A DNA stretch of 64,000 nt from Paraphoma chrysanthemicola (lineage: Eukaryota; Ascomycota; Dothideomycetes; Pleosporales; Phaeosphaeriaceae), in assembly GCA_020744225.1 (NCBI GenBank), contig JAGMWG010000001.1, positions 1,798,001 through 1,862,000 of the forward strand, read 5' to 3'. The translations under genes were made by a program, and so were the position numbers. This document shows, piece by piece, positions 9,378 to 21,683 of the stretch. The notes beneath the pieces are model-generated. The model did no database searches and was not told where the DNA came from. It saw only the letters and a program-made list of their open reading frames with translations. The stretch's first letter is position 1. Each line of letters begins with the position of its first letter.

Positions 9378-11718
9378 TTATTCAAGCACAATTTCTTGAA
9401 CCGAACTAGGGAAGTACTCTCTCATGTGCGTCCTCCGGTTTCTCACACGTTTACCGTTTCTGTAGGAGGCTAACAGAGATACGAGACCGACGCGCTCAAA
9501 AGCTGTTGCCTCCTCCCAAACTACCAGACCCCAATCGTCCGTAAGTACTATACATCTCAAGAGGTCTCGGCATAGTCTTTCGTGCAATTCGCTCCCCTCT
9601 TCGACGAATGGCGTGATCTCAATTGGCCAGTATAAGATCTGCTGAGGCGATAAATCAGGTTGCTCGGAAGACTGCTCGTTATCTCGCCGGCTTGATGATG
9701 TTGTTCCGTAAGCCATGGCTTTGATCACGTACCTTGATCGATTCCCACTTTGGTACATCCCTCCTACCTCATCCTCCAGGCTAAGATATGTCACGCCGAT
9801 ATCTATGATTTCCAGTTGTAGATGAAGCCGATATGTGTAGTCAGTACCTTCGGAGCTCATGGTACAGAGCTGTTCCGCAAGCGCTGCGGTGAAGGGGACT
9901 TGAGCACCATTACGTTTCTCAAGTGATACAGCGTACACAAGGTTCCAACGCGACAATTTCTCAATCCGATTATGAAGGAACCAATTGATAGGTATATTCC
10001 AGCCAGACCAGGACCAGCTAGGAAATCCGTTCCGTCGTTTCGTGCCCAGTGGTTCGAGCATAACCTCATTGCTGGAGCGATACCAGCATAATCCCTGGGC
10101 AAGCGCCAGCCTGAGCTCCTCATCTACACTATATGTATGATGTCTAGAAGAATACGCTTCTGGGCTAACACATATCCCCCAAAACTGCAGGCGTCGATTG
10201 GCTTTACCAATACTTGGACTTGCAAAGTAACTGAATAGCCCCTGCATAGCGCGTAGCACGTCCGATTGGTACGTCAATAGTCGTTTTGTGTAGCTGCTGA
10301 TGTGTAGAGGAAAAACTTTTCGGACATGTAATGGGCTCATATGACCATTCCCTCGACGGGTAATGTGCCATTCGCTCTTGGTGGCCTTGCCTAGCGGTCT
10401 GTCTACCAACTCACAGCAGCTCATTTCGCAGCATTCAAATAGTACCTGTTGATCCGTGAAGAAGAGCTGCCGTCGAGAGAAGAACGATTCCTGGTAAGTC
10501 CTTTGAACCAGCGTCAGCAGGTACATATTAACTTCATCTCGAATGATGAAGGGATTACTTCGTAGTTAGAATGGAAGATCTTATGACATCGCAGCGACCA
10601 GAATCCACCTGTCAATCAAAATCTCGGGGCTACTGTAGTCCTTGCCTCTACATTCCGTCGACTTCACATTGGCCCTTCCTTTGTTCTCCGCCAGCAATAC
10701 ACGATGATCAGCAAAGAAATGCTGTAACGTACCATGCTCTGGTGGACCATGCCGACTTCAAGACAGGTTGTTCCAGAGAGGGCTTGATCAGAGCCCATGC
10801 GGTTTGGTCAAGATGCATCAACATCTGTGGAGTTCGACAACGATCACTCACTCCAGGTAGACCGAAGTTAGAATCTGCCCCAGAAGCCGCGACGATCGTG
10901 ACAGAAGCAGCCTGATAAATCGAATTCATCAAGGAAAGCTGGGTGTGCAGCTCAAGTAGATCGGATTGATCAATGCAGTACTTATCAACCCATAGATAAC
11001 GATAACCCAATTGTAATGTAGCAAAGATGGCGTCCTCTATGGTCCTCGGTAAGCTGTCAGGCAATAAATTGTGCAAGTCTCCGTCCGGAGAAGGCTTCTC
11101 CTCGATGATTCCAGGTACTCCTGTCCCCCATACATAGCTGAGTGCTACATAAGGCATCGACAGTGCTGCTGCCGTTATCATTCTATGCTTGCAATCGATG
11201 ACCTTAATTGCAAATTCTTTTGCTGGTGGTGTTCCGTTCATCTGAGTATTCCGTGTACACGCGTGGCCATGGTTGGTTTGACAGTAGTTTATCCAATATC
11301 TCAACCTGTTGAAATCGATATTGCGGCGGTCAAGCAAGCGAAACGTGTCTTTGAGATTTTTCGTGCTTTGACCATCGTCTAATGGTAAGACGTAGTGTTG
11401 AACATGGTCAAAGCCAGAGTCCGGCTGCCAATACAAATATGGAACCGTTCGGGAGGAGTAACATGGTCCGGGCAATCTGGACAACAGGATGACTGCATCC
11501 GGACTCGTTATCTTTATAGGGATGCGAAAAATCTCAAGGAGCCAAATGCACATGGGGCACTTGCTGCTGTGGCCGATCGTTAACAGCCCGTAACCATCGC
11601 GCTCATGCTCTTCATTCTTCAGCCAGATAGCTACGAGCCGACATCGTCCGCACAACGCCTCGGTCTCTATTCGTACGACCTCATGTTCGGTACCAGCTTG
11701 ATCTTGAGATTCAGCCAT
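9378..11718 (-). CDS. Heterokaryon-incompatibility (HET) domain protein
   Basis: Two exons (11718-10733, 10500-9378) give 702 aa. Splicing joins ..STRAW to TYQESFFSRRQLFFTD, the expected HET-domain continuation. The intron is 232 nt, unusually long here, but phase and homology on both sides fit. The N-terminus carries a Cys cluster (LCGRCRL...CPMCIWLL). The HET domain spans about 190-345: YVALSYVWG, LPRTIEDAIFATLQLGYRYLWVDKYCIDQ, MNSIYQAASVTIVAASG. After it come the family's FFTDQQVLFEC and a GFPSWSWSGW segment. No NACHT, ankyrin or WD repeats are attached. HET proteins mediate non-self recognition and regulated cell death between incompatible strains in filamentous ascomycetes; the partner of this one cannot be told from sequence. 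Confidence 0.92.
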
Positions 11719-12687
11719 CGAGAGGGGCCGGAGCAGGGGGGCCAGACCTATTCAGTGGCCAACGATAGTTAATGCTTCCAGAAGCAATATGGATATTTTG
11801 GGAGGTGCGATCGTCAATCTGCTGTCGCGATGTTATATGCTCTACAGATTGTCGTATTTTTGAAGCGCTTCAAACCAAATCTTACGGGGTGTTATGGAAG
11901 TGCAAGATTCAGCCTTGCGCGGGGTTTTCAAGTTCAGTGTTAGGCAGTCGCGACAGCCTAATGTAACAGTAAGCTAAAATTTGATCAAATATGTCTATAG
12001 GTCCCAGCGCCTACTGTAAGAAGATTTGTGTGGATGCAAAGTGTGTGAAGAGGTAATGGTGGTTTGCGATCGAGGAGGCTGAGTTGAGCTCCGTTCTGGG
12101 AAAGGCGCATGTGGCGTGGTGGAGGGGTGAACTTTGGAAGGAGGGGCTTTGGGGCCCAGAAGCGATACGTTCCCTTCACATCTATACCTAGGCATGCAAA
12201 CTATTGAAGGAAAGTGTTAAGAACTATCCTAATAAGAAATTTCGGCGCAACTAGAGGTAGCTGCCTGCCAGCGCCGTAATTTTCGAGTTACTAGTCAGGT
12301 CCTGCGACACTACTCAGGTGATGATACCTATGCTTATCACTCCCCGCTGCAGGCGATTAATAGGAAACAAGTGTACATGCGGTCAGTGACACCTCCGTAT
12401 AGCTTCGCACAAGTTTGCAGTCATCTTCAGAACCCCAATGCCGTTTGACGCGAATCATAATTGTTGTATTTTGTTGTGTGCGACTACCAGCATTATGTTG
12501 TACATGGAATCAAGCATTTTCCCGTGCAAAGTCAAGCGCACAACATATTGATAAAAACGATATGCATTGATACAGCTCTGAGGTAACCTGATGTTGAATA
12601 GGCCACGACCTAGGCTTGTTGAAAAGCTGCGCCTTCCCCTTTCACGATATCAATTTAGACTTCTCCCTCCCGTCGAACTTAACCTTC
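11719..12687. other. Intergenic between HET and ENA genes
   Basis: About 970 bp hold the HET promoter and the 3' flank of the minus-strand ATPase that ends at 12688. Short open frames at 11985-12195 are Pro/Thr/His-rich and have no family features. I see no gene, tRNA or repeat. Confidence 0.55.
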
Positions 12688-15600
12688 TCAAACTTTCTCT
12701 TCAGACTTATCCGATTCGGTGCTGTAATAGCGACCGAAGATACGATCCTCAATGTCCATATCCTCGACAACACCAAGCTGACCTCGTGCCTGGCGCCGAT
12801 AAAAGATCCTCTTTCCCCACTTCCACGCCTCCACACCTGCAAAGAACAGGAACGAAGAAATGAACACGATGCCCCATTCCCAATCAATCGGCGCATGCTT
12901 GAACACAACCGTATTCAGCGTCGGGATGTAGATGAGTGGGAAGAGCGTGACGAAGCCAGCGACAACAGCCCAGAAGAGGAACTGGTTGCGCCACACGTCA
13001 ATAGCCCATTGGGTAAAGTAGCGCTTCGAGTCGGGTTGCATGCGGAAAAAGGAGCGACGACGATCAATCATTTCCCATGCGAGAAAGAGGGCGAACCACG
13101 TCAGACATGCGAATGTCGTTGCGCGTGCACGGAAGACAAGCTCACAGGACTCATTGTAGCCTTCGTTGCATCCTGATCCAAGACTGCCATCGCCAAAGCC
13201 ATAGACAACCAGGACAAAACTGGACAGACACAAGAGTGTGATCCATAGGCCGTAGACGACCATGTCGACTAGGAACTCCATGGTGAAGATGCCGGTCTTC
13301 AACGACTGGGGAGGGCGCTGCAAGATGTCGGGTACAGCTCGCTCAAATCCGAGTCCCATGTCGGGAAGTCCAGATGTAGCCATGATGATCCAGACTACCT
13401 GTACTGGGGCAAGGGGGAACACGGACAGACCTGTGCTGTCTTTGAACGCGAGACCGACGAGAAGAGTGCCAGCTTGCGCTACATTCTCGGCGAGGACGTG
13501 CAGCACGAACTTCTGGATGTTGTCAAAGATACGGCGACCCTCTTCGATGGCGGCAAGAATAGAGGCGAAGTTGTCGTCCGTCAGCACGATATCTGAAGCT
13601 TCCTTTATCAAAGTTAGTAATGTTGACTAGAGGAACAGACAGACTTTTCTTACTTTGGCAACATCTGATCCTGCTTGACCCATGGCAATACCGACATCTG
13701 AGCGCTTTAGAGATGGAGAATCGTTGACGCCATCGCCAGTCTGTCGCAATTATTAGTCACTGTCAGAAAGCGAGTTGATTGAGCTTGCTTACCATAGCAC
13801 AGAAACGCCCTCGACGATGAAGAGCTTCAATCATGCGAACTTTGGTGCTGGGAGCACATCGAGCAACGACCAGAGGAAGCACTTGAAGCTGATCCACCTG
13901 ATCATCCGAAAGATCATCGAACTCGGTAGCTGTCATCACCAGAGACTTTGACACATCTTTGGCGATTCGCCTCATGCGATCTGCAGATGGCAGAATGCCC
14001 ACCTCGATGGCGATAGCCTTGGCTGTCTCGGGATGATCTCCTGTGAGCATGTGTACCTCAATTCCAGCCTCGTGGCATTGCCGAACGGCTGGTGCGGACT
14101 CTGGTCTTGGAGGGTCGTATAGGCCAATGAGGCCGCGGAAGACCATGTCAGACTCGACAGAAGCACGATCAACCTCGCCTCCCTTCTCAGCTTTGCCGGT
14201 GAACTTCTTGCTAGCCAGTGCCAATACGCGGAGACCCAGGCTGGCCAAAGCCTCCATGTTACGGAGGATCTCTTCGCGGAAGTCGTTGATGTCGACCGCA
14301 CCCTCAGCATCGTTCGGAATGAAGGTGTTGCAACTCTGAATGACGCGTTCGACCGCTCCTTTGGTGAAGGCAAACTGATCACCACTTGAATGCTGCATGA
14401 TGACAGACATTCGCTTGACATCCGAGTCGAATGGTAGTTCAACTAGATCAGCCCACTCTGCCGCCTCGCCTTTGACGAGATCGTTGCGGATCATGCCGAA
14501 GCGAGCCGCAAAGACTTGGATTGCAATTTCGGTCGGGTCGCCATGCGCTTCCCAGACACCGTCATCCTTCTTCTTGACGGCTGCGAGATTAGCCAACGAT
14601 GTGACGTTGAGAAAGTCCCGAAGACCTGCAGGAACCTCTGAGCCGAGTTTCTCTGCCGGCACGACGTCACCGCACGCGGAACCACCGGCCTTCATATCTA
14701 TGTTTTTAGGCGATTGTGATGGCTGAAAGCGTAGGTTCCCGGCAGTAGGATCTTGAGGAGCTGTGGAGTCCTCGATCGTATAGGTGCCGACAGCTGGCAA
14801 CCACGCGGCCCGAGCAATCATCTTGCCTTGTGTCAAGGTACCGGTCTTGTCGGAACAGATGTCGGTCACTCCACCGAGTGCTTCGAGCGATTTGAGATTT
14901 CGCACGATTACATGACGCTTGACCATTGATTTGGTTCCAGCGGCCATAGTTATCGTAAGAACGACCACAAGACTAGCTGGAATCATCGATAAGCCTGTGG
15001 CCACGGCATAGATAATGACCTCTTGCGTTGCGTTGAACTTGTTGGCTGCCAACACGATGATGGCGCAAAGGACGGCGATACCGAAGAGCAACATGGCGAG
15101 CTTGGACAGCTTTCTTTGCAAAGGTGTTCCCACATTGAGGCCGAGGAAGCGGCCGATGGCGTCGGTGAACGTGAGCGTGTAAGCCTCAAGGTACCGATGA
15201 GGCTTCGCTTTTCCATCAGGTTTGCGCTTAACCTGATTGTGGCAGAGAAATTAGCAGATACACCTAGCGAAACAGATATCTAATCCAGTAGCGGCTGAAG
15301 CACCAAGCAGCACTGGAAGATCTTCATGACAAGTCGAAGCGACTACACAATGCTCCAGGTACACCAGATAGAAGTTTCAGAACAAGGCTTCACTTACGGG
15401 TCGGACTTTGGACTTCGTCTCGCGGAGTTGAGCAGCAATGGCGCCGATCTCTGTGTATGTTCCAGTGGCAAATACGATGCCTTTGGCACGACCTTTGGTG
15501 ACATTTGATGAACTGTATGCGACATTGAGGCGATCGCCAGGACCAGTCTTTTCTGGAAAGGTAGCGTCTTCTTGCTTGCGAACAGGTAGCGACTCTCCGG

Positions 15601-16343
15601 TGAGCAGAGCCTCGTCTGTCTCGAAATTGACTGCGTCAAAGACCCTTTAAAACAGTCAGTCTTGAACCTTCGATTTTTAGATTGCGAAATCTAAGCACTC
15701 TTTTGTGAGGAAGATCCGCGATCCCTCAATAAAAGCGTACTCCAATAGCCACAACTAGTACTAGCAGCCCAAAGGATAGTCGCAAGTGTTGCTGGAGGTA
15801 GCTCTACGGCTTGTTTAGTACGTACCTGATATCGGCCGGAAGAGTGTCGCCTGTCTTGATCTCAATGACATCGCCTGGAACAATTTCAGCTGACGGAATG
15901 GTGAACTGTTGTCCTCCACGAATGACCCGAGCAGTCGGCGAACTAAGAGAGCGCAACGAATCCATCGTCTTCTCAGCCGACCATTCTTGGAAGAAGCCGA
16001 CAACGATATTGAGCAGGATTACAGCGGTTACAACGCCACCCTCGATCCAGGAGCGAATGCCGTAGCTAACAGCCATCGCCATGATCAGAACCAGTGTCAT
16101 CGCATTGGCCACTTGGGCAATCAAGATTTTGACAACCGACACACCCTCTGCTTCTCCAAGTTCGTTCGGACCATAGTCCTCCAGGCGGCGCTTGGCCTCA
16201 GCATCATTCAGTCCATTCCAAGTTTCGGTACTCAGTTCGTCCACGATTTGCGCGACGGAAAGCCCATGGGCTGGAAGCGAAAGCGGCCGATTCGACTGGC
16301 CACTAACGTGGCCCTCGAGGGTCGCTCCCTTCTTCTTCGCCAT
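12688..16343 (-). CDS. ENA: ENA-type P-type ATPase (Na+/K+ efflux, type IID)
   Basis: Five exons (16343-15826, 15644-15398, 15232-13793, 13740-13654, 13602-12688) give 1068 aa, close to the usual ENA length. The protein is a plasma-membrane cation pump of the alkali-cation exporting type. The N-terminal cation-ATPase domain has GLNDAEAKRRLEDYGPNEL. M1-M2 follow, then the actuator domain with FETDEALLTGES. M4 has IPASL, typical of ENA pumps. The phosphorylated Asp is D383 in SDKTGTLTQGKM. The nucleotide-binding and hinge motifs are MLTGDHPETAKA and GDGVNDSPSLK, the latter split by the exon 3/4 junction. The last exon carries the C-terminal transmembrane helices and ends in an acidic, Ser-rich tail. 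It could belong to a related P-type subgroup, but the M4 and TGES motifs favour ENA. ENA pumps are typically induced by salt or alkaline pH; no such site is proven here. Confidence 0.95.
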
Positions 16344-17270
16344 CTTTCTATTCTTTGAAGTGGTTCTTTGATATTCAGATCTTTTTGTAGTGTTTGCTAA
16401 CGGTCTAATTTGTGACGTATTCTCGCCCCGCGGATTATATCCACGTGGACGAACTGAGTTGATTGGGTGTTGGCTGTATGATGCATGAGGACTTCAGCAC
16501 GGGGTATGGGACAGACTCCTCCCTGTTTACGCCGTGATTGGCGATGTGGTGTAGTTAAGGGAGATGGAAAAAATATAGAGCGTGGGTTCTGTGTCTGGGA
16601 GTGGCGATGGTTGAAGCAGGTACAGCCTTTCGTTTCGTGAGTGACGTTCGGTAGTGAACAGATTACTTGTAGGAGACGGGAACGTGTTTTGTACTTAAGC
16701 GTTGGTAGATCTTCAAAGTGCGCACAGCGAACATAGAAGTTTGCGTATCGATGACCCACGTTGTTCTTGGTTAGTCTTGGCGGCAAGGTGCAACTGCTTC
16801 TAAGTCGTCACGTTACTAGCTTGATGCTGGGCACGATGAAAACTCGGATGGCACGGCACTTAAGTTCTTGGCAATCTTCATTCACTTTTCCGCAAGCATT
16901 GCCTCCAAGCATATTCTGCCAATGATTGAGCGACCGTTGAGGGTGGCGTGATGTGCTGTGTGCTTAATCCTAACAGCAGGTGCGTGCTACGGAAGATCCG
17001 ATCACTGAAACGTTGCAAGCCCGATAAGAGGCTTCACGAGTGCATCATGAGCGCAACATCATAGTCAAATAGACTACGTATTTGAAGGATAATGACTTGA
17101 GAATTGACCATTGTGACGTTGTACGAGTGAGGTGTAATGTTGGTCAAGGCAAAGGATATTCTATCAAGCAACGCTAATGCAAATGCGTACTAGTAAGCTG
17201 TGGAAGCGGGGGAAGCGGCCTTCCAGTCTATGAAGCACACAAACATCTCGTACCACAACCTTTTCAAGTC
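16344..17270. other. Divergent intergenic region, ENA / F-box-like
   Basis: About 930 bp lie between the ENA start (minus, 16343) and the F-box-like start (plus, 17271). An open minus-strand stretch at 16397-16786 begins with TTG and has no family features, so it is probably ENA promoter or leader. Confidence 0.55.
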
Positions 17271-18629
17271 ATGTCCGAAAGCCTCGATCAGCCTATCAGA
17301 CATTCTGCGAATTTTCACGCTGTCTGTTTGCCTCCCGAGTTATGGCGCGCGGTCTTCATGCGGTATGTTTCCCATGATGTCCACATCTTCGAGCAGTCGG
17401 CTCGTTATCGAAGGGCGAAGGCGCGCGAGCTTCAATTGCTGCAGTATGTCTGTCGGCAATGGAGAGTAAGCTTGATCTCAAGAGATACGAGACTAGAATC
17501 GTTGTTTGGCCTCAACTAGGATATAATCCGGCCACTGCTTCATCAGCATCCGACCATGGACGGGACCAAGAGTAGTGACGCCGAAGTGCTTCTCCAATTC
17601 ATGCAAACAAACGACAGTGGAAGAGAAGATACCTGGAAGCCTTCACGGATACGCTCGGTCTGGATCTTGCTTCGTCGGGGAACCAGGCGTTATTTCGCCC
17701 CTATTGAAATGTGCGACAGCCAGACCCGCGCGCTCGACAACGCATTACTCAACTGGATCCCTCGTATGAGAAATTTGCGGGAGTTATGCTGCCGTATGTT
17801 ACTTGACATTGATCAAATTGCGTGTGTTGCGCGTCACCATGCTAAGACTTTGACCAAGTTGGCCATCATTTGCAAATCTGTAGAACTGCCACATGTTCTT
17901 TCATCGCTCAGCCAGTTCACCGTTCTCTCCGATCTCTCTGTGACGGTCGTGCCCAGAGTGGGACCTCAGGTCAAGCTGCTTAAGAAACGACCCTTACCCG
18001 ACTCTATTCGGATGTTGGAGGTCATTGCCCGTACCGGCGATGCCCGTAACGACAATGCAAACTTAATATTATTGCATTGGAGAGGCTCACCCCTTCAAAA
18101 GCTGGAGCGATCCCACCTCTCGGTAAACGTTCTTAGAAACCCGCGCGCCTTAATATCGTTTATGGCTATCCATGGTTCAAAGCTGAGAACGGTAAGGCTC
18201 GCAGGCTTGCTGAACGGTGTCTCGACTATAATGTAGCCTCTTACACCTCAATTACAAGTCTTAATACTCTGACATCCCTATTCACGAGATATCCGATCAC
18301 TGTTGCACGGATTACCTCTGTCTGTCGAGGAGATCATCGTCCACATGCGATTAGATTTCTTATCTACATGTACTCTAGTAACAGGGAACTCTTCATCCGT
18401 GCTGCTGAAGTTGCCCAACAAACATCATCTCTCAGCCGTCAAGATGGTGTCGGCGGATCCGCATTATCCGCGGTTGGCTAGAGGAACCTTCTCGTGGAGA
18501 AGAGCTTTTGCGGACTCAAGAGTACGAGGCAGACAAATGAGGAGCATACAAGCGAATGCCGGAGTCTTGAAGGAGCGAGGAATCCCTCCCTTGGATGAGA
18601 GAGCAGAAGAGTTGGCGGATATTCTTTAG
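17271..18629 (+). CDS. F-box-like protein with leucine-rich stretches
   Basis: Three exons (17271-17465, 17520-18216, 18289-18629) give 410 aa. The N-terminus shows an F-box-like element, LPPELWRAVFMRYVSH, followed by a helix ending YVCRQWR at the first intron (54 nt, phase 0). The middle is leucine-rich, e.g. RMRNLRELCCRM, TLTKLAIICKSVELPHVL and LSDLSVTV, as in fungal F-box/LRR proteins. The second intron (72 nt, weak GTGTCT donor) joins LAGLLNG to DIRSLLHGLPLSVEEIIVHM. Without splicing the frame stops at 18236. F-box proteins supply substrate recognition to SCF ubiquitin ligases; that role is inferred. The second splice and the C-terminus are less certain than exon 1. Confidence 0.72.
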
Positions 18630-19480
18630 ATCAGCAAAGCCAGTGGCTTTTCTAAAGGCTCGGGCATAGCTTTGGCTGGTGGCTGTCACTTATTCAGATA
18701 TTAGGGAGGGAAACTGGTGCTACGCGAATGTTTAATCGCGCGTGCAAGCGCAGTGATGAGACCATCGCAAGAGAACCACTTGGTGACATCCTGAGAGAAT
18801 CGATGCCTGAGGCATTCAGGGACGGGAAAAGTCGTGATGCAATAAGGCGGCACAAGCCTTCCAACGCTGCTGGCCACTAGGGAGACTGCCGCCGCTAGTT
18901 TAAGCAGGAGAAGCTAGGCGGACCCTGCTTTTGGTGTTGAAGACAATCTTCAAAACACTGTCGCGATCTTCCAAACACATTTTCTGTGACCATGAACGCG
19001 TCGCTGCACCTGTCTGCAAACGTCGATTCAGAGGAAGGAACAAAGGCTGGCGTCATTGGGGCAGACCCCACGATCCGGTTCTTAAGCGAGAGATCTGGGC
19101 ATGGGTATAATCTCAGGGATGGTGAGCGACAGATGAGCGCGTGCCGCAAAGTCGCAGGCACTGGCTAGAAGGCACACGTTTCATGATGGCCACCCGACTG
19201 TGTTCGACTCGCTCGCCTGAATTATTGTCGCGTCTATGTGCGACTAGGTGGTACCCGTCATGTTTTTGGCGCGTGCAATGTGTTGCAAGAAAGGGGTGTG
19301 TGCTGTACGGCGACGTCATGCCTAGCCTCGCATCCTTCATCAATTTCCAGGCTTGAAGCTCAAAGCCCAGCCGCCGAACATGGATCACCGCCAACTAAAG
19401 GCGCCTCAGGTCGACCCTTATTTCATGTTTGGGTTGGGCCCTTTGTGACTCTCATCCTCATCGACAGCCTGTGACAGACC
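18630..19480. other. Intergenic, promoter of DUF2985-like gene
   Basis: About 850 bp contain no convincing coding frame. Short frames at 18895-19470 overlap on both strands with no family resemblance. Confidence 0.55.
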
Positions 19481-21683
19481 ATGGACAGGTTCAAGGCAAA
19501 GACGCGCACCGCGCGCAACAAGCTCGCCGAGGCCACTTCCTCTGGCACTGGCCAGGGCCAACTCCACGTCCCCCACTCTTCGTTGGCACCCCACGACAAT
19601 CAGAGTACACACGGCGTGAATGAAGGCTTCTTGGGACCTTTGCCGGGAACAGCAGCGCGCGACTTTGCAGCACCAGACGACCAGCCCGTACCACAGCCAG
19701 CACTGGAGCCACCCACCTCTCTGCAGTCATCAGTCGACGCTGGCCTGCCTGTGCCAAAGCCATCCAAGCATGGCTCACCCTCCTCCAAGGCTCTCCCGAG
19801 GTGAGTCCTACAGTGTGTGAATGTGGAAGGAGCGATTGTTAACACTACACAGCACGCCTTCCTCTCGCAGATCGAGAAGCAACTCGGCACCAAACAAAAC
19901 ATCACCCCAGCAACAATACCCACGACGCCCAGTTGTGGGCGCACGACAAGCCAGCATCGGCATACGACGAATGCCGTCTTCCAATGCACTGCGCCAGGTA
20001 GCCCAGCAGCCAAATCCGTCTGCCCAGCGACTCAATGCACCGATGCCCGTACTCGAAGAAGGATGCGCGCTGGGACAGGTCAACTCCAGGTCGACCCAAT
20101 CTACTGCGCCGAAGGATGAGCCTAGTCGGTTGACCAAGGTCAAGAGTGCCATGCAGCTGCGTGTGCCGTTCTGGGGCAATAAGGAGAAGGACAAACTGCC
20201 GGAGACGAACGATGCACCCGTTCAGCCCAACGATGCGTCAGCAGACTACACGTCAGATATGGTCGACGTGCTGGACACGATTGGTATGTATAGCATGGTG
20301 CCGGCCCGATGAGACATGCTAACAGATACAGATCCCGAAGTTGCAACCCTGACCTCGCTCACCAATGTCCAAAACAGCTTATTCATTCCCAATCTTCCTT
20401 TCCTCAATCGCCGACCTACCTACAACCTTCGGCGCCGTCCCAGCGAAACAGAGAGCCTCGAGGAGATCAACCGCATACTGGGGCCTCTCAGGGCAGAGCA
20501 GGAAGCAGAACTGGCAGTGCCCCGGCTCCGTAGAACAGAGACCGAGGGCACGACGGCAACGCTGGCAACCATTGACTCGCAGCTTAGCGAGTCGCGATAT
20601 GCTGTGCTGCCGCACGGTGCTTCTCTGGAGGGATGGACAAGGCAAGACAAGGCGGAAGTCAACGACCATGTGCGACACATGTTGCACTCAAAGCGATCCA
20701 AGTTCAAGCGCACGATGCGCGGCTTTGGTCTGTATGTCAGGAGACGTACGTTCTACCCCACAATCATGTTACAGTATGGGCGACACTAACGATTACCAGC
20801 ACTCGGCTTTCTCGTCACTCTCTACGCTACTCTCATCACTCTATTCGGTCTCGCTTGGGTCTTGTTCCTCATCGGGTGGATCAACGTTGGCGGCAAGCAG
20901 ATCTACGTTGTTCACGTCATCGATAGTGTCTTGGTCGCGCTGTTCGCCGTTGTTGGTGATGGCCTTGCTCCATTCCGGGCCATCGACACGTATCACATGA
21001 TTTACATTGCTCACTATCACCACTACACGTGGTCACGGCGTAAGAAGGATATGCTTCCGGAGCTACATGATCACAACGATCTTCCTTCGGGGAACGCACC
21101 AATCCGGGCACCGCGAACAACCGACCCGGAAGATCCAGAGAAGCAATGGGAGTTCACTGTGTTGACGCCCAAGCAACAGGAGAAGCTTGAGCACCACCAA
21201 GCCAAGTTCTGCAAGTCGCACTCCTTCTACAAACCCCACGAGACCGAAACACATCATGCTTTTCCCCTGCGCCTTCTCGTCGCTATCGTTGTCCTGCTCG
21301 ACTGTCACTCCCTTTTGCAAATCTCGCTCGGTGCCTGCACCTGGGGCATTTACTACAAGACCAGGCCTTTTGCCATCACTACAGTCATTCTGATATGTTC
21401 AATCACGTGCAACGCTACTGCTGGACTGCTCATCTGGCTCGGCGACAAGCGCACCAGGAAGACTGACGTCCTGGAGCGTATGAACCGGCAAGAACTTACA
21501 GAGGAAGCCATCCGCCAGGTTGAAAAGAAGAAAGAAAGGGGAAGCGAAAGCGAAGACGATGGAGAGAAGAAGACGCGGAGTGGGAGTCGCATGAGCTTGG
21601 ATGGGATCAAGAAGTTTCATACTCTTGGAAGTGACAAGAGTGCGAAGAAAGTGGAGAAGGTCGAGCAGAGTGCTTATCCCTGA
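19481..21683 (+). CDS. Four-pass integral membrane protein, DUF2985-like
   Basis: Four exons (19481-19800, 19853-20283, 20332-20745, 20800-21683) give 682 aa. Residues 1-380 are Ser/Pro/Gln-rich and basic, with the segment RPTYNLRRRPSETESLEEINRIL in exon 3 and a KRSKFKRTMRGFGLYVRR stretch before the membrane part. Exon 4 holds four hydrophobic helices: about 391-416, 424-447, a pair near 545-605, and a charged, Ser-rich C-tail. Between helices 2 and 3 is the His/Tyr-rich motif IAHYHHYTWSRRKKD followed by LPELHDHNDLP, which matches my memory of the fungal DUF2985 family. No biochemical function is established for that family as far as I know. Each intron junction restores the frame (phases 2, 1, 1). 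Confidence 0.85.

Noticed and set aside
11365..11395. Sequence resembling a tRNA D-arm (CATCGTCTAATGGTAAGAC)
   Set aside because: It is antisense to conserved HET-protein coding sequence, and no B box or cloverleaf follows.
16397..16786. 129-codon minus-strand frame upstream of the ENA gene
   Set aside because: It begins with TTG and has no family features. It sits in the ENA promoter or leader.
18192..18236. Alternative 45-nt intron with a better donor (GTAAGG) in the F-box-like gene
   Set aside because: Splicing there leads to a stop within 12 codons, whereas 18217-18288 restores the leucine-rich frame to the end.
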